Shown here one piece after another: positions 36,095 through 45,234 of a stretch of 64,000 nucleotides of DNA. A program made the position numbers and the translations under genes. Source of the stretch: Oscillospiraceae bacterium (lineage in GTDB: Bacteria; Bacillota; Clostridia; Oscillospirales; Ruminococcaceae); the NCBI GenBank assembly GCA_017550285.1, contig JAFZPP010000001.1:62001-126000 (forward strand), read 5' to 3'. Every line of letters begins with the position of its first letter. Position 1 is the first letter of the stretch. A model generated the notes under the pieces. It was given only the letters and a program-made list of their open reading frames with translations, had not been told where the DNA came from and ran no database searches.

Positions 36095-37356
36095 TGCATG
36101 ACCTCCCACGGACTTGTGATAAAGCCTGTCACGGCGCTTGCTGCTGCCGTCGCCGGACTTGCAAGATAGACTTCGGATTCCGGATGTCCCATTCTGCCGA
36201 CAAAATTGCGGTTTGTGGTTGTGATCGCGCGTTCGCCCTTCGCAAGAATGCCCATATATCCGCCGAGACACGGACCGCAGGTCGGCGTCGAAACAACCGC
36301 ACCGCTTTCCACAAAAATTTTCAGCAAGCCCTCTGCCATGGCATCAAGATAGACCTGCTGCGTCGCCGGAATCACAATCACGCGGACGCCCTCTGCACAC
36401 TGTCTGCCTGCAAGGATTTCCGCAGCAGCACGCAGATCATCAAGTCTGCCGTTCGTGCAGGAACCGATCACAACCTGATCAACCGGAATTTTCCCGATTG
36501 CATCAAATGTTTTCGTATTCTCCGGCAGATGCGGAAATGCAACGGTCGGTTCGATCTGTGCAAGGTCAATCTCAATCGTCTTTTCATATTCTGCATCTGC
36601 ATCCGCAGCAAAGATGTTCGGTTCCGCAGCGCCGTGCGATTGAAGATAGGCAAGCGTCAGATCATCGACCTCAAATATACCGTTCTTCGCACCGGCTTCA
36701 ATCGCCATATTTGCAATGCAGAGCCGGTCGCTGACAGACAGCGCATGCAGCCCCTCACCGGTAAATTCCAGAGACCGGTACAGTGCGCCGTCCACGCCGA
36801 TCTGCCCGATCAGATGCAGAATCACATCCTTGCCGGAAACATATTTCCGCAGACTGCCGTGCAGCACAATCCGGATTGCCGCCGGAACCTTGAACCATGC
36901 CTTGCCGGTCGCCATACCGCAAGCCATGTCCGTCGAGCCGACGCCGGTCGAGAACGCGCCGAGTGCACCGTAGGTGCAGGTATGCGAATCCGCACCAATC
37001 ACCAGATCGCCTGCCGTGACAAGTCCCTGCTCCGGCAGAAGCGCATGCTCAATGCCCATTTTGCCGGCATCGTAAAAATGCGTCACATGCTGGGCGCTGC
37101 AAAAATCCCTGCACATTTTACATTGCTCCGCTGCCTTGATATCCTTATTCGGCACAAAATGATCCATCACCATAACAATTTTGTCACGGTCATATACCTG
37201 CTCTGCGCCGAGTGCTTCAAATGCGCGGATTGCAACCGGTGAAGTGATATCATTACCGAGGACACGGTCAACATCTGCAAGCAAAAGCTGTCCGGCACTG
37301 ACGGACGAAAGTCCTGCGTGTGCCGCAAGAATCTTTTGTGTCATGGTCATGCCCAT
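36091..37356 (-). CDS. leuC: 3-isopropylmalate dehydratase, large subunit (LeuC type 2)
   Basis: 421 residues with the aconitase-fold Fe-S cluster cysteines in VIGSCTNGR and TCGPCLGG plus a third Cys in [12 protein letters not shown]. It isomerises 2- to 3-isopropylmalate. Its length and motifs place it in the LeuC2/HacA group, so a related dehydratase cannot be fully excluded, but neighbours leuA, leuD and leuB make leucine synthesis clear. AAAGGAG lies 7 nt before ATG 37356. Confidence 0.94.
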   Translation of the reverse strand: MGMTMTQKILAAHAGLSSVSAGQLLLADVDRVLGNDITSPVAIRAFEALGAEQVYDRDKIVMVMDHFVPNKDIKAAEQCKMCRDFCSAQHVTHFYDAGKMGIEHALLPEQGLVTAGDLVIGADSHTCTYGALGAFSTGVGSTDMACGMATGKAWFKVPAAIRIVLHGSLRKYVSGKDVILHLIGQIGVDGALYRSLEFTGEGLHALSVSDRLCIANMAIEAGAKNGIFEVDDLTLAYLQSHGAAEPNIFAADADAEYEKTIEIDLAQIEPTVAFPHLPENTKTFDAIGKIPVDQVVIGSCTNGRLDDLRAAAEILAGRQCAEGVRVIVIPATQQVYLDAMAEGLLKIFVESGAVVSTPTCGPCLGGYMGILAKGERAITTTNRNFVGRMGHPESEVYLASPATAAASAVTGFITSPWEVMQ

Positions 37357-37380
37357 AGAAAGGCTCCTTTCTGATTCGGC

Positions 37381-39060
37381 TTACGCCTGCTGCGCATCTG
37401 CCGCAGTCAGCATATTATTCACTGCACTGACAAATGCCTTGATCGAGGATGTGATGATATCGTTGTCGATGCCGACACCCCAGAAGCTCTCACCGCTGCC
37501 GCTGAGAATCTCCACATAGGAAACCGCCTTCGAGGACGAGCCGACCTCCAATGCATGTTCGGTGTAGGTATTGATCATATAATCGAGACCGGTATAGGAG
37601 CGCACCGCATTGCTGACAGCATCCAGACGGCCGTTGCCGTTGTTCGTTGCGGATGCAGTCTGACCGTGATACTCAATATCAATCGTCGCTTCGATGCCGC
37701 AATGCTGCACGAAGTGGACTTCTGTCAGGTGCAGCGGCGATGTGATATCCACATAATGCTCCTTGAAAATCAGATAGACCTCGTCCGGCAGAAGCTCCTT
37801 GTGCTTCCGGTCGGATACGCGCTTGACCAGATAGCCGAAATGCTCACGCATCCGCTTCGGAAGATTATAGCCGAAGCGTGTTTCGAGGATATAGCCGATG
37901 CCGCCCTTGCCGGATTGGCTGTTGATCCGGATGACATCCGCTTCATATTCGCGTCCGATATCCTCGGGGTCAAGCGGCAGATACGGTACAGACCAAAAAT
38001 CATTCTGATGCGCTTCACGCCATTTGAGTCCCTTTGCGATTGCGTCCTGATGCGAACCGCTGAATGCCGCAAATACGAGCTTTCCGGTATACGGCTGCCG
38101 GTCGCTGACATCCATATGTGTGACGCGGCTGTAAAGCTCCGTAATCGCAGGAATATCACTGAAATCCAGATTCGGCTCAATGCCCTGCGAATACATATTC
38201 AGTGCCAGCGTGATGATATCGACATTGCCTGTGCGTTCACCGTTGCCGAACAGCGTGCCCTCGACACGCTCTGCGCCAGCAAGCAGACCCATTTCGGTAT
38301 CCGCGACGGCACATCCTCTGTCATTGTGCGGATGCAGTGAAACGATCACATTTTCGCGGTATTTCAGATTCTCGCACATATACTCAATCTGATTTGCATA
38401 GACATGCGGCATCGAAAGCTGCACCGTCACCGGCAGATTGATGATGACCTTGTCCTCCGGAGTCGGCTGCCAGACATCCAGCACCGCATTGCAGACCTCC
38501 AGTGCAAATTCCGGCTCGGTGCCCGTGAAGCTCTCCGGCGAATACTCAAAACGGTAACTGCCCTCATATTTCTCGCGGTATTCCTTACAGAGCCTTGCGC
38601 CATATACTGCGATCTCCCTGATCTCCTCACGGCTCTTGCAGAACACCTGCTCCCGCTGCGCAGCAGATGTTGAATTGTAAAGATGCACAATCGCATGCTT
38701 GCAGCCGCGCAGTGCTTCAAATGTCTTTTGAATGATATGCTCCCGCGACTGCGTCAGCACCTGAATCGTCACATCATCCGGAATCAGATTCTGCTCGATC
38801 AGCGTGCGGCAGAAGTCATATTCGGTATCGGATGCCGCCGGAAAGCCGATCTCGATTTCCTTGAAGCCGATGCGCACGAGCTCCGCGAAAAATTCCAGCT
38901 TTTCGCCGAGACTCATCGGCGTCACAAGCGCCTGATTGCCGTCGCGCAGATCAACGCTGCACCACTGCGGCGCACGGTCAATATACGATTTCTGCATCCA
39001 TTTGCCGGATGCCTTCGGTGCTTCAAAAAACTGCCGTGTATATTTTCCGGCATTGTTCAT
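37381..39060 (-). CDS. leuA: 2-isopropylmalate synthase (type 2, yeast-like)
   Basis: Condenses acetyl-CoA with 2-oxoisovalerate, the committed step. 559 residues, the long LeuA type 2: a TIM-barrel catalytic domain with SVDLRDGNQAL, IEIGFPAASDTEYDF, LHPHNDRGCAVADTEMG and the HxH metal site in VSLHPHN, then GLLAGAERVEGTLFGNGERTGNVD. The C-terminal LeuA_dimer regulatory domain (about 430-559) is the leucine-feedback region. AGGAGG precedes ATG 39060. First gene of the operon; no T-box or leader peptide was seen, and the leader is under 40 nt. Confidence 0.96.
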   Translation of the reverse strand: MNNAGKYTRQFFEAPKASGKWMQKSYIDRAPQWCSVDLRDGNQALVTPMSLGEKLEFFAELVRIGFKEIEIGFPAASDTEYDFCRTLIEQNLIPDDVTIQVLTQSREHIIQKTFEALRGCKHAIVHLYNSTSAAQREQVFCKSREEIREIAVYGARLCKEYREKYEGSYRFEYSPESFTGTEPEFALEVCNAVLDVWQPTPEDKVIINLPVTVQLSMPHVYANQIEYMCENLKYRENVIVSLHPHNDRGCAVADTEMGLLAGAERVEGTLFGNGERTGNVDIITLALNMYSQGIEPNLDFSDIPAITELYSRVTHMDVSDRQPYTGKLVFAAFSGSHQDAIAKGLKWREAHQNDFWSVPYLPLDPEDIGREYEADVIRINSQSGKGGIGYILETRFGYNLPKRMREHFGYLVKRVSDRKHKELLPDEVYLIFKEHYVDITSPLHLTEVHFVQHCGIEATIDIEYHGQTASATNNGNGRLDAVSNAVRSYTGLDYMINTYTEHALEVGSSSKAVSYVEILSGSGESFWGVGIDNDIITSSIKAFVSAVNNMLTAADAQQA

Positions 39061-39083
39061 CTTATGTACCTCCTGCGTGTCTA

Positions 39084-39112
39084 ATTATAATATCAAATTA
39101 CGTTAAATCAGA
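39084..39112 (-). promoter_or_regulatory. leuACDB promoter with -35 region inside a mobile-element end
   Basis: TATAAT (39084-39089, minus strand) is clear. At 17 bp the -35 position (39107-39112) reads TCTGAT, a weak match, and it lies inside the left terminal inverted repeat of the MITE-like element. The native -35 may therefore have been replaced by the insertion. Confidence 0.5.
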
Positions 39113-39302
39113 ATTTGTCGGGGCGGTCGGGGGACATTGTGGGGACGCTGTCCCCACACCCCTGCCTAGGGGATACTATCCCCTAGGAACCCCGCTGATG
39201 CGGAGCAGAAATGGAATTCTCAAGGGACAGTGTCCCTTGAGCGGGAGTCTGAGGGCAGAGCCCTCAGAACATCTCTCAATCATCCCGACAAATTCCGATT
39301 TA
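39104..39302. mobile_element. MITE-like element: 199 bp, inverted ends, four perfect hairpins
   Basis: Ends at 39104-39123 and 39284-39302 are near-perfect inverted repeats (TAAATCAGAATTTGTCGGG against the reverse complement of the right end, one mismatch), each flanked by TA. Between them lie four perfect short palindromes: 39138-39158, 39165-39187, 39220-39240 and 39248-39268. No ORF longer than a few codons. TA flanks suggest a TA-targeting transposase (IS630/mariner-like), acting in trans. No repeat copy elsewhere in the window was noticed. Confidence 0.75.
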
Positions 39303-39333
39303 TCTTAGCAACACATTCCTGAAAAAGTGTTCA

Positions 39334-39371
39334 TAAAAAAGCGCCTCTCTCCCTGCATACGGAAAGAGGCG
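39334..39371 (-). terminator. Terminator downstream of rubrerythrin
   Basis: CGCCTCTxTCC (39342-39352) pairs with GGAAAGAGGCG (39361-39371) with one mismatch, then T6 on the minus strand. It sits about 80 bp past the rubrerythrin stop. Confidence 0.65.
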
Positions 39372-39450
39372 GTTCAGTCAGTTTCATAGCAAAAGGGTGC
39401 TTCCCTTTCTCGCATCTATGAAAAAATTATAGCACATTTTTGATTGCGTG

Positions 39451-40050
39451 TCAAGCTGTTTCCGGCGTAAAGGGCGCCAGATTCCGGCGCACGGCAAAAC
39501 CCTGCACGGCACCACAGACCGGACAGTTCTGCGGCGGTTCGGTGCCTTCGTGGATGTGTCCGCAGTTGAGGCAGAGCCAGACCGCAGGCTGATCTTCGCG
39601 GAACAGCTTTCCCTGCTCCATGAGGCTGCCGAACAGCGTAAAGCGGTTCGCGTGTGTCTGCTCAATCTCTGCAATCATCCGGAACAACGACGCAGCTTCG
39701 GGCTGCTCCTCACGGGCTGCGGTTTCTGCAAATGACGGATAGACGCCCTCTGCTTCATTCCGCTCAAACTGTGCCGATGAGAGCAGCGCGTGCATCAGAT
39801 CATCCGGCGCATCCAGCGGATATTCCGCGGCGATCCGGATGCCGCTGACACCGTTTTTCGTCAGCATCTCGGCAAACTGCTGCGCATGGATCAGTTCCTG
39901 CTTTGCAGTAAACTCAAACACCTGCCGGATCACATGCAGCTGCTGTGCGGCGGCGGCCTTCGCCGCAAGCAGATACCGGACATGCGACTGACATTCTCCT
40001 GCATAGGCACACATCAGCAGCGTACAGGTCTCTGTTTCCTGAAAATTCAT
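39451..40050 (-). CDS. Rubrerythrin
   Basis: 199 residues from ATG 40050 (AAGGAGG upstream). A ferritin-like di-iron four-helix domain (about 1-145) has the ligand motifs AYAGECQSHVRY, FTAKQELIHAQQ and EIEQTHANRF. A C-terminal rubredoxin domain has CLNCGHIH and CPVCGA. Rubrerythrins reduce hydrogen peroxide in anaerobes. Most homologs read GESQARNRY where this has GECQSHVRY, so the iron-ligand Glu is kept but the surrounding residues differ. Minus strand, 173 bp from trxB; promoter not resolved. Confidence 0.92.
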   Translation of the reverse strand: MNFQETETCTLLMCAYAGECQSHVRYLLAAKAAAAQQLHVIRQVFEFTAKQELIHAQQFAEMLTKNGVSGIRIAAEYPLDAPDDLMHALLSSAQFERNEAEGVYPSFAETAAREEQPEAASLFRMIAEIEQTHANRFTLFGSLMEQGKLFREDQPAVWLCLNCGHIHEGTEPPQNCPVCGAVQGFAVRRNLAPFTPETA

Positions 40051-40161
40051 ACGGATTCCTCCTTCGGTTTGATTCTGTATCGTCATACAGCAATCAAAGT
40101 ATGCCCCGAAAAGGAAGAATTATCAGAATCTGTACACGATTGCGTATCTTCAAAATCCGAC

Positions 40162-40208
40162 AAAAAAGCCGCAGCATTTCTGACAGTATGCTCAGGAACG
40201 CTGCGGCT
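40162..40208 (-). terminator. Terminator of nrdG-nrdD-trxB
   Basis: AGCCGCAGC (40167-40175) pairs with GCTGCGGCT (40200-40208) through a long loop with additional pairing, then T6 on the minus strand. Confidence 0.8.
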
Positions 40209-40223
40209 CATCGGTATTTCAGA

Positions 40224-41141
40224 TTATAAACGGTCGAGATATCTGCATGCGGCAAGTGCTGCCGATGCGCCGTCTGCCGTTGCGGTCACAACCTGACGGA
40301 TCGCCTTTGTGCGGCAGTCGCCGGCAACAAATACGCCGTCCGTATCGGTTTTACAATTCTCATCCGAAATGATATATCCGGTCTGATCGAGCGCGGAAAG
40401 TCCGGCAAATGCTTCATTCTCCGGCTGCTGACCGATTGCGACAAACATACCCGTGACAGCCAGAACTTCCGGCGTTTTGTCTGCGCCCCTGAGAATCCGG
40501 ATGCCCGTCAGCTTCGTATCGCCGAGCAGCGCATCAACGGTCGCCTCACAGATCACGGATACATTTTCGAGCTTTGCGATCTTTTCCTGCAAGACCGGAT
40601 CGCCGGTCAAAAACGGCAAATTCTGCACAACCGTCACCGAAGTACAGATTTCCGAGAGGAAAACGGCATCCTGCAATGCGGTATTGCCGCCGCCGATCAC
40701 CGCGACATCCTGCTCCCGGAAGAATGCTCCGTCGCAGACAGCACAGTAGCAGACACCGTGTCCGGTGAGCTCCGCTTCATGTGCAATGCCGAGCGTGCGG
40801 TGCTTTGAGCCGGTCGCAAGAATCACGGATTTCGCATGATAGCTGCCGTATTCGCCGGTCAGCACGAATCCCTCTGCATTCTTTTCAACCGCTGTGATAT
40901 TGTCCATTTCCAGCACGGTGCCGTGCGCTTCCGCCTGCTCCATAAGTTTCTCGGCAAACTCTGCGCCGCTGATTGCCAAAGCCGTCGGATAGTTTTCGAG
41001 CTTCGGGGAAAATGTGATCTGACCGCCGAAATTTTCCTTCTCGATCACGACCACGGATTTTCCGGCGCGCCGTGCATAGAGCGCGGCTGTCAGTCCGGCA
41101 GGTCCGGCGCCGACAACCGCGATATCATATACATCCGCCAT
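40224..41141 (-). CDS. trxB: Thioredoxin reductase (TrxB-like)
   Basis: 305 residues from ATG 41141, which begins 1 nt after the nrdD stop (TAATATG), so translation is probably coupled. FAD motif VVGAGPAGLTAALYA, redox pair CAVC in GVCYCAVCDGAFF, NAD(P) motif VIGGGNTALQDAVFLSE, and C-terminal FAD-binding GVFVAGDCRTKAIRQVVTATADGA. Family enzymes reduce thioredoxin or glutaredoxin-like partners. The operon partner NrdD carries its own CPNC glutaredoxin-like domain, a plausible substrate here. Confidence 0.93.
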   Translation of the reverse strand: MADVYDIAVVGAGPAGLTAALYARRAGKSVVVIEKENFGGQITFSPKLENYPTALAISGAEFAEKLMEQAEAHGTVLEMDNITAVEKNAEGFVLTGEYGSYHAKSVILATGSKHRTLGIAHEAELTGHGVCYCAVCDGAFFREQDVAVIGGGNTALQDAVFLSEICTSVTVVQNLPFLTGDPVLQEKIAKLENVSVICEATVDALLGDTKLTGIRILRGADKTPEVLAVTGMFVAIGQQPENEAFAGLSALDQTGYIISDENCKTDTDGVFVAGDCRTKAIRQVVTATADGASAALAACRYLDRL

Positions 41142-41142
41142 A

Positions 41143-43527
41143 TTATTCTGCTTGCTTGACCGCAGTCTCAGTGAACTTGCGGATATTCGAGACATTCACA
41201 ATCTTTTCAAAGCCGCCGCCGTTCGGGACAACGAGCGTCGGTGCCTGATGAATGTCATAGAACTCGACCATTGCAGGCTCCTCGTCTGCAATCACCTTTT
41301 TGTATGCGATGCCTGCATCACTCAGGAAACGCTCTGCCATTTTGCAGTTCGGGCAGGTTCTCGTCGCAAAGAGCAGAATCTCCTGCTCCGTTGCGCCGGA
41401 CTTCACCGCACCGACCGATTCCGGCACATTAACAGCGCCCTTGCGCTTCAGGATGCTGCGCTCGATAACATATTCCTTGCGATCCTTGAACTCCTGCGCC
41501 TTGCCGTCGTTGAAGTTCTTGACCGGACGGTAATAGCCGGTGATGCGGCTGTAGACTTCGGTCTCACATCCGCACTCAGGGCATACATACTGCTCGCCGA
41601 CAAGATAGCCGTGGTTGCGGCATACCGAATAGGTCGGCGACATCGTGTAGTAAGGCAGCTTGTAGTTCTCTGCAATCTTGCGGACCAGATTTGCAGCGGA
41701 CTTCCAGTCAGGCAGCTTTTCGCCGAGGAATGCGTGGAAGACGGTACCGGAGGTATAGCGTGTCTGGAGATCATCCTGAATATCCAGCGCCGAGAAAATA
41801 TCCTCGGAGTAGCCGACCGGCAGATGCGAGCTGTTTGTATAATACGGGGTCTTGCCCGGCTCTGCTGCGGTGATGATCTCGGGATACTTTGCAACGTCAT
41901 GCTTTGCAAGACGGTAGGTTGTGGACTCAGCCGGCGTCGCTTCGAGGTTATAAAGATCGCCGTACTGCTCCTGATAATCCATGAGACGGTTGCGCATATG
42001 GTCGAGCACCTCTTTGGTGAACTCCTGCGTCTCGGTATGCGTCAGATCCTTGCGAAGCCACTTTGCATTCAAACCGACCTCATTCATGCCGATCAGACCG
42101 ATCGTCGAGAAGTGATTGTCGAGCGTGCCGAGATAGCGCTTCGTATAAGGATAGAGACCCTCATTCAGCAGCTTGGTGATGATCGTGCGCTTGATTTTCA
42201 GGCTGCGCGCTGCGATATCCATGAGCTTGTCGAGACGGCGGTAGAAATCGTCGATATCCTCTGCAAGATAGGCAATACGCGGCATATTCAGCGTGACAAC
42301 ACCGACAGAACCGGTGCTCTCGCCGCTGCCGAAGAAGCCGCCGCTCTTTTTGCGCAGTTCGCGGAGATCAAGACGCAGACGGCAGCACATGCTGCGGATA
42401 TCGCTCGGCTCCATATCGCTGTTGATATAGTTCGAGAAGTACGGCGTACCGTATTTCGCGGTCATTTCAAAGAGAAGCTGGTTGTTCTCGGTCTCGGACC
42501 AGTCAAAATCTCTGGTAATGGAATAGGTCGGGATCGGATACTGGAAGCCTCTGCCCTGTGCATCGCCCTCGATCATGGTCTCGATAAACGCCTTGTTGAC
42601 CATGTCCATTTCCTTTTTGCAGTCCTTATACTTGAAGGGCATTTCCTTGCCGCCGACGATGCAGTTGAGCTCTGCGAGGTCATTCGGAACCGTCCAGTCC
42701 AGCGTAATATTGGAGAACGGTGCCTGTGTGCCCCAGCGGGACGGCGTATTCACACCGAATACGAAAGATTCGATGCACTTCTTGACCTGATCGTAGGGCA
42801 GATTATCCGCCTTGACAAACGGTGCGAGGTAGGTATCAAACGAGGAGAATGCCTGTGCACCTGCCCACTCATTCTGCATGATGCCGAGGAAATTCACCAT
42901 CTGATTGCAGAGCGTAGCAAGATGCTTTGCCGGTGCAGAGGTGATCTTGCCCTCGACGCCGCCGAGACCCTCCTGAATGAGCTGCTTGAGCGACCAGCCC
43001 GCGCAGTAACCGGTGAGCATCGAAAGATCATGGATATGCATATCGCCGGAGCGGTGTGCATTGGCGATCTCCTCGTCATAGATTTCGGAGAGCCAGTAGT
43101 TCGCGGTAATTGCGCCGGAGTTATTGAGAATCAGACCGCCGACCGAATAGGTCACCGTCGAATTCTCCTTGACACGCCAGTCGGTCACCTTGACATAGCT
43201 GTCAACCGTATCTTTATAATCAAGGATCGTGGATTTCATATTGCGGAGCTTTTCACGCTGCTTGCGGTAGAGGATATATGCCTTTGCAACATCGCTGTAG
43301 CCTGCTTCTGCAAGCACATGCTCGACGCTGTCCTGAATATCCTCAACGGCGATCATATCGTCCTTGATCTTGCTTTCAAAATCAGCGGTCACGCGCAGTG
43401 CGAGAAAATCAATCACAGACGGATGATACTGTCTGTTCTGCGCATCAAAAGCCTTGCGGATTGCTTCTGCGATTTTCGTGATCTCGAATTCGACCACTTT
43501 GCCGTCACGTTTTGTAACCTGATACAT
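41143..43527 (-). CDS. nrdD: Anaerobic ribonucleoside-triphosphate reductase with fused glutaredoxin-like domain
   Basis: 794 residues. An N-terminal ATP-cone (about 1-95; VTKRDGKVVEFEITKIAEAI) for allosteric control is followed by the class III reductase core (about 110-700). A zinc ribbon (CRNHGYL ... CPECG, about 625-655) is followed by the glycyl-radical motif RITGYYRPV with the radical Gly near 661 and FNDGKAQEF after it. The extra C-terminal domain (about 710-790) has LLFATRTCPNCKMAERFL and a TLVVPNGGG cis-Pro-like loop, i.e. a NrdH/glutaredoxin fold. AGGAGG precedes ATG 43527. nrdG is 36 bp upstream and trxB immediately downstream: a self-contained dNTP operon. Confidence 0.95.
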   Translation of the reverse strand: MYQVTKRDGKVVEFEITKIAEAIRKAFDAQNRQYHPSVIDFLALRVTADFESKIKDDMIAVEDIQDSVEHVLAEAGYSDVAKAYILYRKQREKLRNMKSTILDYKDTVDSYVKVTDWRVKENSTVTYSVGGLILNNSGAITANYWLSEIYDEEIANAHRSGDMHIHDLSMLTGYCAGWSLKQLIQEGLGGVEGKITSAPAKHLATLCNQMVNFLGIMQNEWAGAQAFSSFDTYLAPFVKADNLPYDQVKKCIESFVFGVNTPSRWGTQAPFSNITLDWTVPNDLAELNCIVGGKEMPFKYKDCKKEMDMVNKAFIETMIEGDAQGRGFQYPIPTYSITRDFDWSETENNQLLFEMTAKYGTPYFSNYINSDMEPSDIRSMCCRLRLDLRELRKKSGGFFGSGESTGSVGVVTLNMPRIAYLAEDIDDFYRRLDKLMDIAARSLKIKRTIITKLLNEGLYPYTKRYLGTLDNHFSTIGLIGMNEVGLNAKWLRKDLTHTETQEFTKEVLDHMRNRLMDYQEQYGDLYNLEATPAESTTYRLAKHDVAKYPEIITAAEPGKTPYYTNSSHLPVGYSEDIFSALDIQDDLQTRYTSGTVFHAFLGEKLPDWKSAANLVRKIAENYKLPYYTMSPTYSVCRNHGYLVGEQYVCPECGCETEVYSRITGYYRPVKNFNDGKAQEFKDRKEYVIERSILKRKGAVNVPESVGAVKSGATEQEILLFATRTCPNCKMAERFLSDAGIAYKKVIADEEPAMVEFYDIHQAPTLVVPNGGGFEKIVNVSNIRKFTETAVKQAE

Positions 43528-43563
43528 GAGAGACCTCCTGTGATAATATTTTACACCGAGAAA

Positions 43564-44256
43564 TCAAATCCCGCGCAGCGCGGCATTCGGCACATCCCTG
43601 CGGACAATCTCTAAAAACTGCCGCATCTCGGAAGGCGTGCATCCGGAAACCGAATTGTCAATCAGTCTGCCGGAATTCTGAAAATTCTGCAAAAAATAGG
43701 CTTCGGCGCCGCGAATCCATTTTCCGATTGCGGAAAAGTCTTCGGCAGTATGATACTGCTTTACGACCGTCGTGCGGAACTCATACGGGATGTTCCCCTG
43801 CTGCATAAGGTAACGGACACTCTGATGCACTGCATCTACGCTGAACCGCTCAGTGCCGGCGGTCACGGCGTATTTCTCAGGGCTGTTCTTAATGTCCATT
43901 GCGACCATGCTGATGAGTCCGCTCTCGCAGATTTCACGGAGCTTTTCAGGCTGGGTGCCGTTCGTATCGAGCTTCACGGCAAATCCCATTTCGCAGATCG
44001 GATGCAAAAACGAAATCAAATCGGGCTGAAGAAGCGGCTCGCCGCCGGTCACGCATACACCGTCGAGCAAGCCGATGCGCTTTTTCAGAAACGTGTACAG
44101 CTCGTCCGCTGTCAGCGCCTCCTCATACGCTCCCGTGACCAGTCCCGCATTGTGGCAGAACGGGCAGCGGAAATTGCATCCCCATGTGAAGACCGTGCAG
44201 GCGGTTTTTCCCGGATAATCCAGCAGCGTCAGCTTCTGTAAGCCTGCAATTTTCAC
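43564..44256 (-). CDS. nrdG: Anaerobic ribonucleotide reductase activating protein (radical SAM)
   Basis: 230 residues, the longer clostridial form. The radical-SAM cluster motif CNFRCPFCHN (CxxxCxxC) is followed by LDGVCVTGGEPLLQPDL and VKLDTNGTQP. It makes the glycyl radical on NrdD using SAM and a 4Fe-4S cluster. Start GTG 44256 has GGGG 7 nt upstream and begins MKIAGLQKLTLLDYPGK, the usual N-terminus. First gene of nrdG-nrdD-trxB. Confidence 0.94.
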   Translation of the reverse strand: MKIAGLQKLTLLDYPGKTACTVFTWGCNFRCPFCHNAGLVTGAYEEALTADELYTFLKKRIGLLDGVCVTGGEPLLQPDLISFLHPICEMGFAVKLDTNGTQPEKLREICESGLISMVAMDIKNSPEKYAVTAGTERFSVDAVHQSVRYLMQQGNIPYEFRTTVVKQYHTAEDFSAIGKWIRGAEAYFLQNFQNSGRLIDNSVSGCTPSEMRQFLEIVRRDVPNAALRGI

Positions 44257-44341
44257 GATGACACCCCATTTTCATTTCGTTAAAGCATTCAACCTATAAG
44301 ATACCCGCCTGTTTTCACAGGTTTTATAGCGAAGAGCCGAA

Positions 44342-44389
44342 ACACAAGATATAGTGTTGCATTTTCAAAATCATCACAATACCTCGTGC
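44342..44389. promoter_or_regulatory. Paired NrdR-like boxes upstream of nrdG
   Basis: Box 1 (44342-44357) ACACAAGATATAGTGT matches the NrdR pattern ACACWATATATWGTGT at all but one or two positions. Box 2 (44374-44389) TCACAATACCTCGTGC matches less well. Starts are 32 bp apart, three helical turns, typical of tandem NrdR boxes. The promoter hexamers between boxes and GTG 44256 are not clear. Confidence 0.6.
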
Positions 44390-44630
44390 TGATTTCTATT
44401 ATATATTCTTTTCGCCGGTTTGTCAATAGCAATTTTGCTATTTTGAATATTTTATTTTGATTTAACAGATATGTATTTCAGGCAGTTATTCCACAGATGA
44501 AGCATTTTTCGCGCACACGCATGAAAAACAAATAATCAGATATATTACCATTATAAGACGCGGCTCATTTTCGATAAAAGATGCAGTATTTTCATACGGT
44601 TTTTTTACGTCGCCAAACAGAGCGCCGTAC

Positions 44631-44659
44631 TTGACATTCCGGCATTTATATGGTATAAT
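44631..44659 (+). promoter_or_regulatory. Promoter of the ACT-domain/hom genes
   Basis: TTGACA (44631-44636), 17-bp spacer ending TGG, TATAAT (44654-44659): full consensus with an extended -10. A small hairpin GTCCTTCTAGGAC follows in the leader. Confidence 0.88.
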
Positions 44660-44719
44660 GGTCATATCACAAAAACAACTGTCCTTCTAGGACGGAAGGC
44701 ATTATGAGGTACGCATACC

Positions 44720-45163
44720 ATGTCTGAATATGAAAAAAACTGGGTGGTCGTAGATTCCTCCGTTCTGCCCGAGGTCATTCTGAAAACACTGACAGTCAAA
44801 CGGATGCTTGCGAACCGTGAGGAAAAAAGCTCCTCCGCTGCATGCCGCGCGGTCGGAATCTCGCGCAGTGCATTCTATAAATACCGCGATTCCGTCTTCA
44901 TCTATGAGGAACAGATGCGCGATCAGATTTTCACGGTCTATCTGATTCTTCATGATGAAGCAGGCATTCTATCCGGCGTGCTGCATACGCTTTCCGATGC
45001 AAACGCCAATGTCCTGACACTGAATCAGAGCATTCCGGTGGACGGCGCCGCTGCGGTGACAATCACCTTCCGGCTCCAGGAATCCGCGAATGTCTCCGCA
45101 CTCTGCAATGCGCTGAGCGAACGAAGAGGCGTTGTTGAGGTGCGTCTGCTCTCCGGAAGCTGA
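44720..45163 (+). CDS. ACT-domain protein (UPF0735/PheB-like)
   Basis: 147 residues. The N-terminal half has a helix-turn-helix-like stretch (ACRAVGISRSAFYKYRDSVF), and the C-terminal half is an ACT domain (about 75-147; FTVYLILHDEAGILSGVLHTLSDANANVLTLNQSIP). This is the PheB/UPF0735 arrangement seen in many Firmicutes ahead of hom. A role in amino-acid-responsive regulation is likely but unproven. Its own consensus promoter lies upstream; hom follows 71 bp downstream. Confidence 0.85.
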   Translation: MSEYEKNWVVVDSSVLPEVILKTLTVKRMLANREEKSSSAACRAVGISRSAFYKYRDSVFIYEEQMRDQIFTVYLILHDEAGILSGVLHTLSDANANVLTLNQSIPVDGAAAVTITFRLQESANVSALCNALSERRGVVEVRLLSGS

Positions 45164-45234
45164 GCGCAGACCGCACATACAAAATCAAATGAAATGAGGT
45201 CAAAAGCGCCGGACGATGCGGCGCGAGCAAACAC

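Noticed and set aside
39061..39103. T-box riboswitch or leader peptide ahead of leuA
   Set aside because: The transcribed leader is too short (under 40 nt) and lacks a specifier stem or Leu-rich small ORF.
39104..39302. Insertion sequence with transposase
   Set aside because: No ORF long enough for a transposase; the element is non-autonomous.
41152..43614. Long plus-strand open frame opposite nrdD
   Set aside because: nrdD is fully recognisable on the minus strand; the opposite frame gives no recognisable domain.
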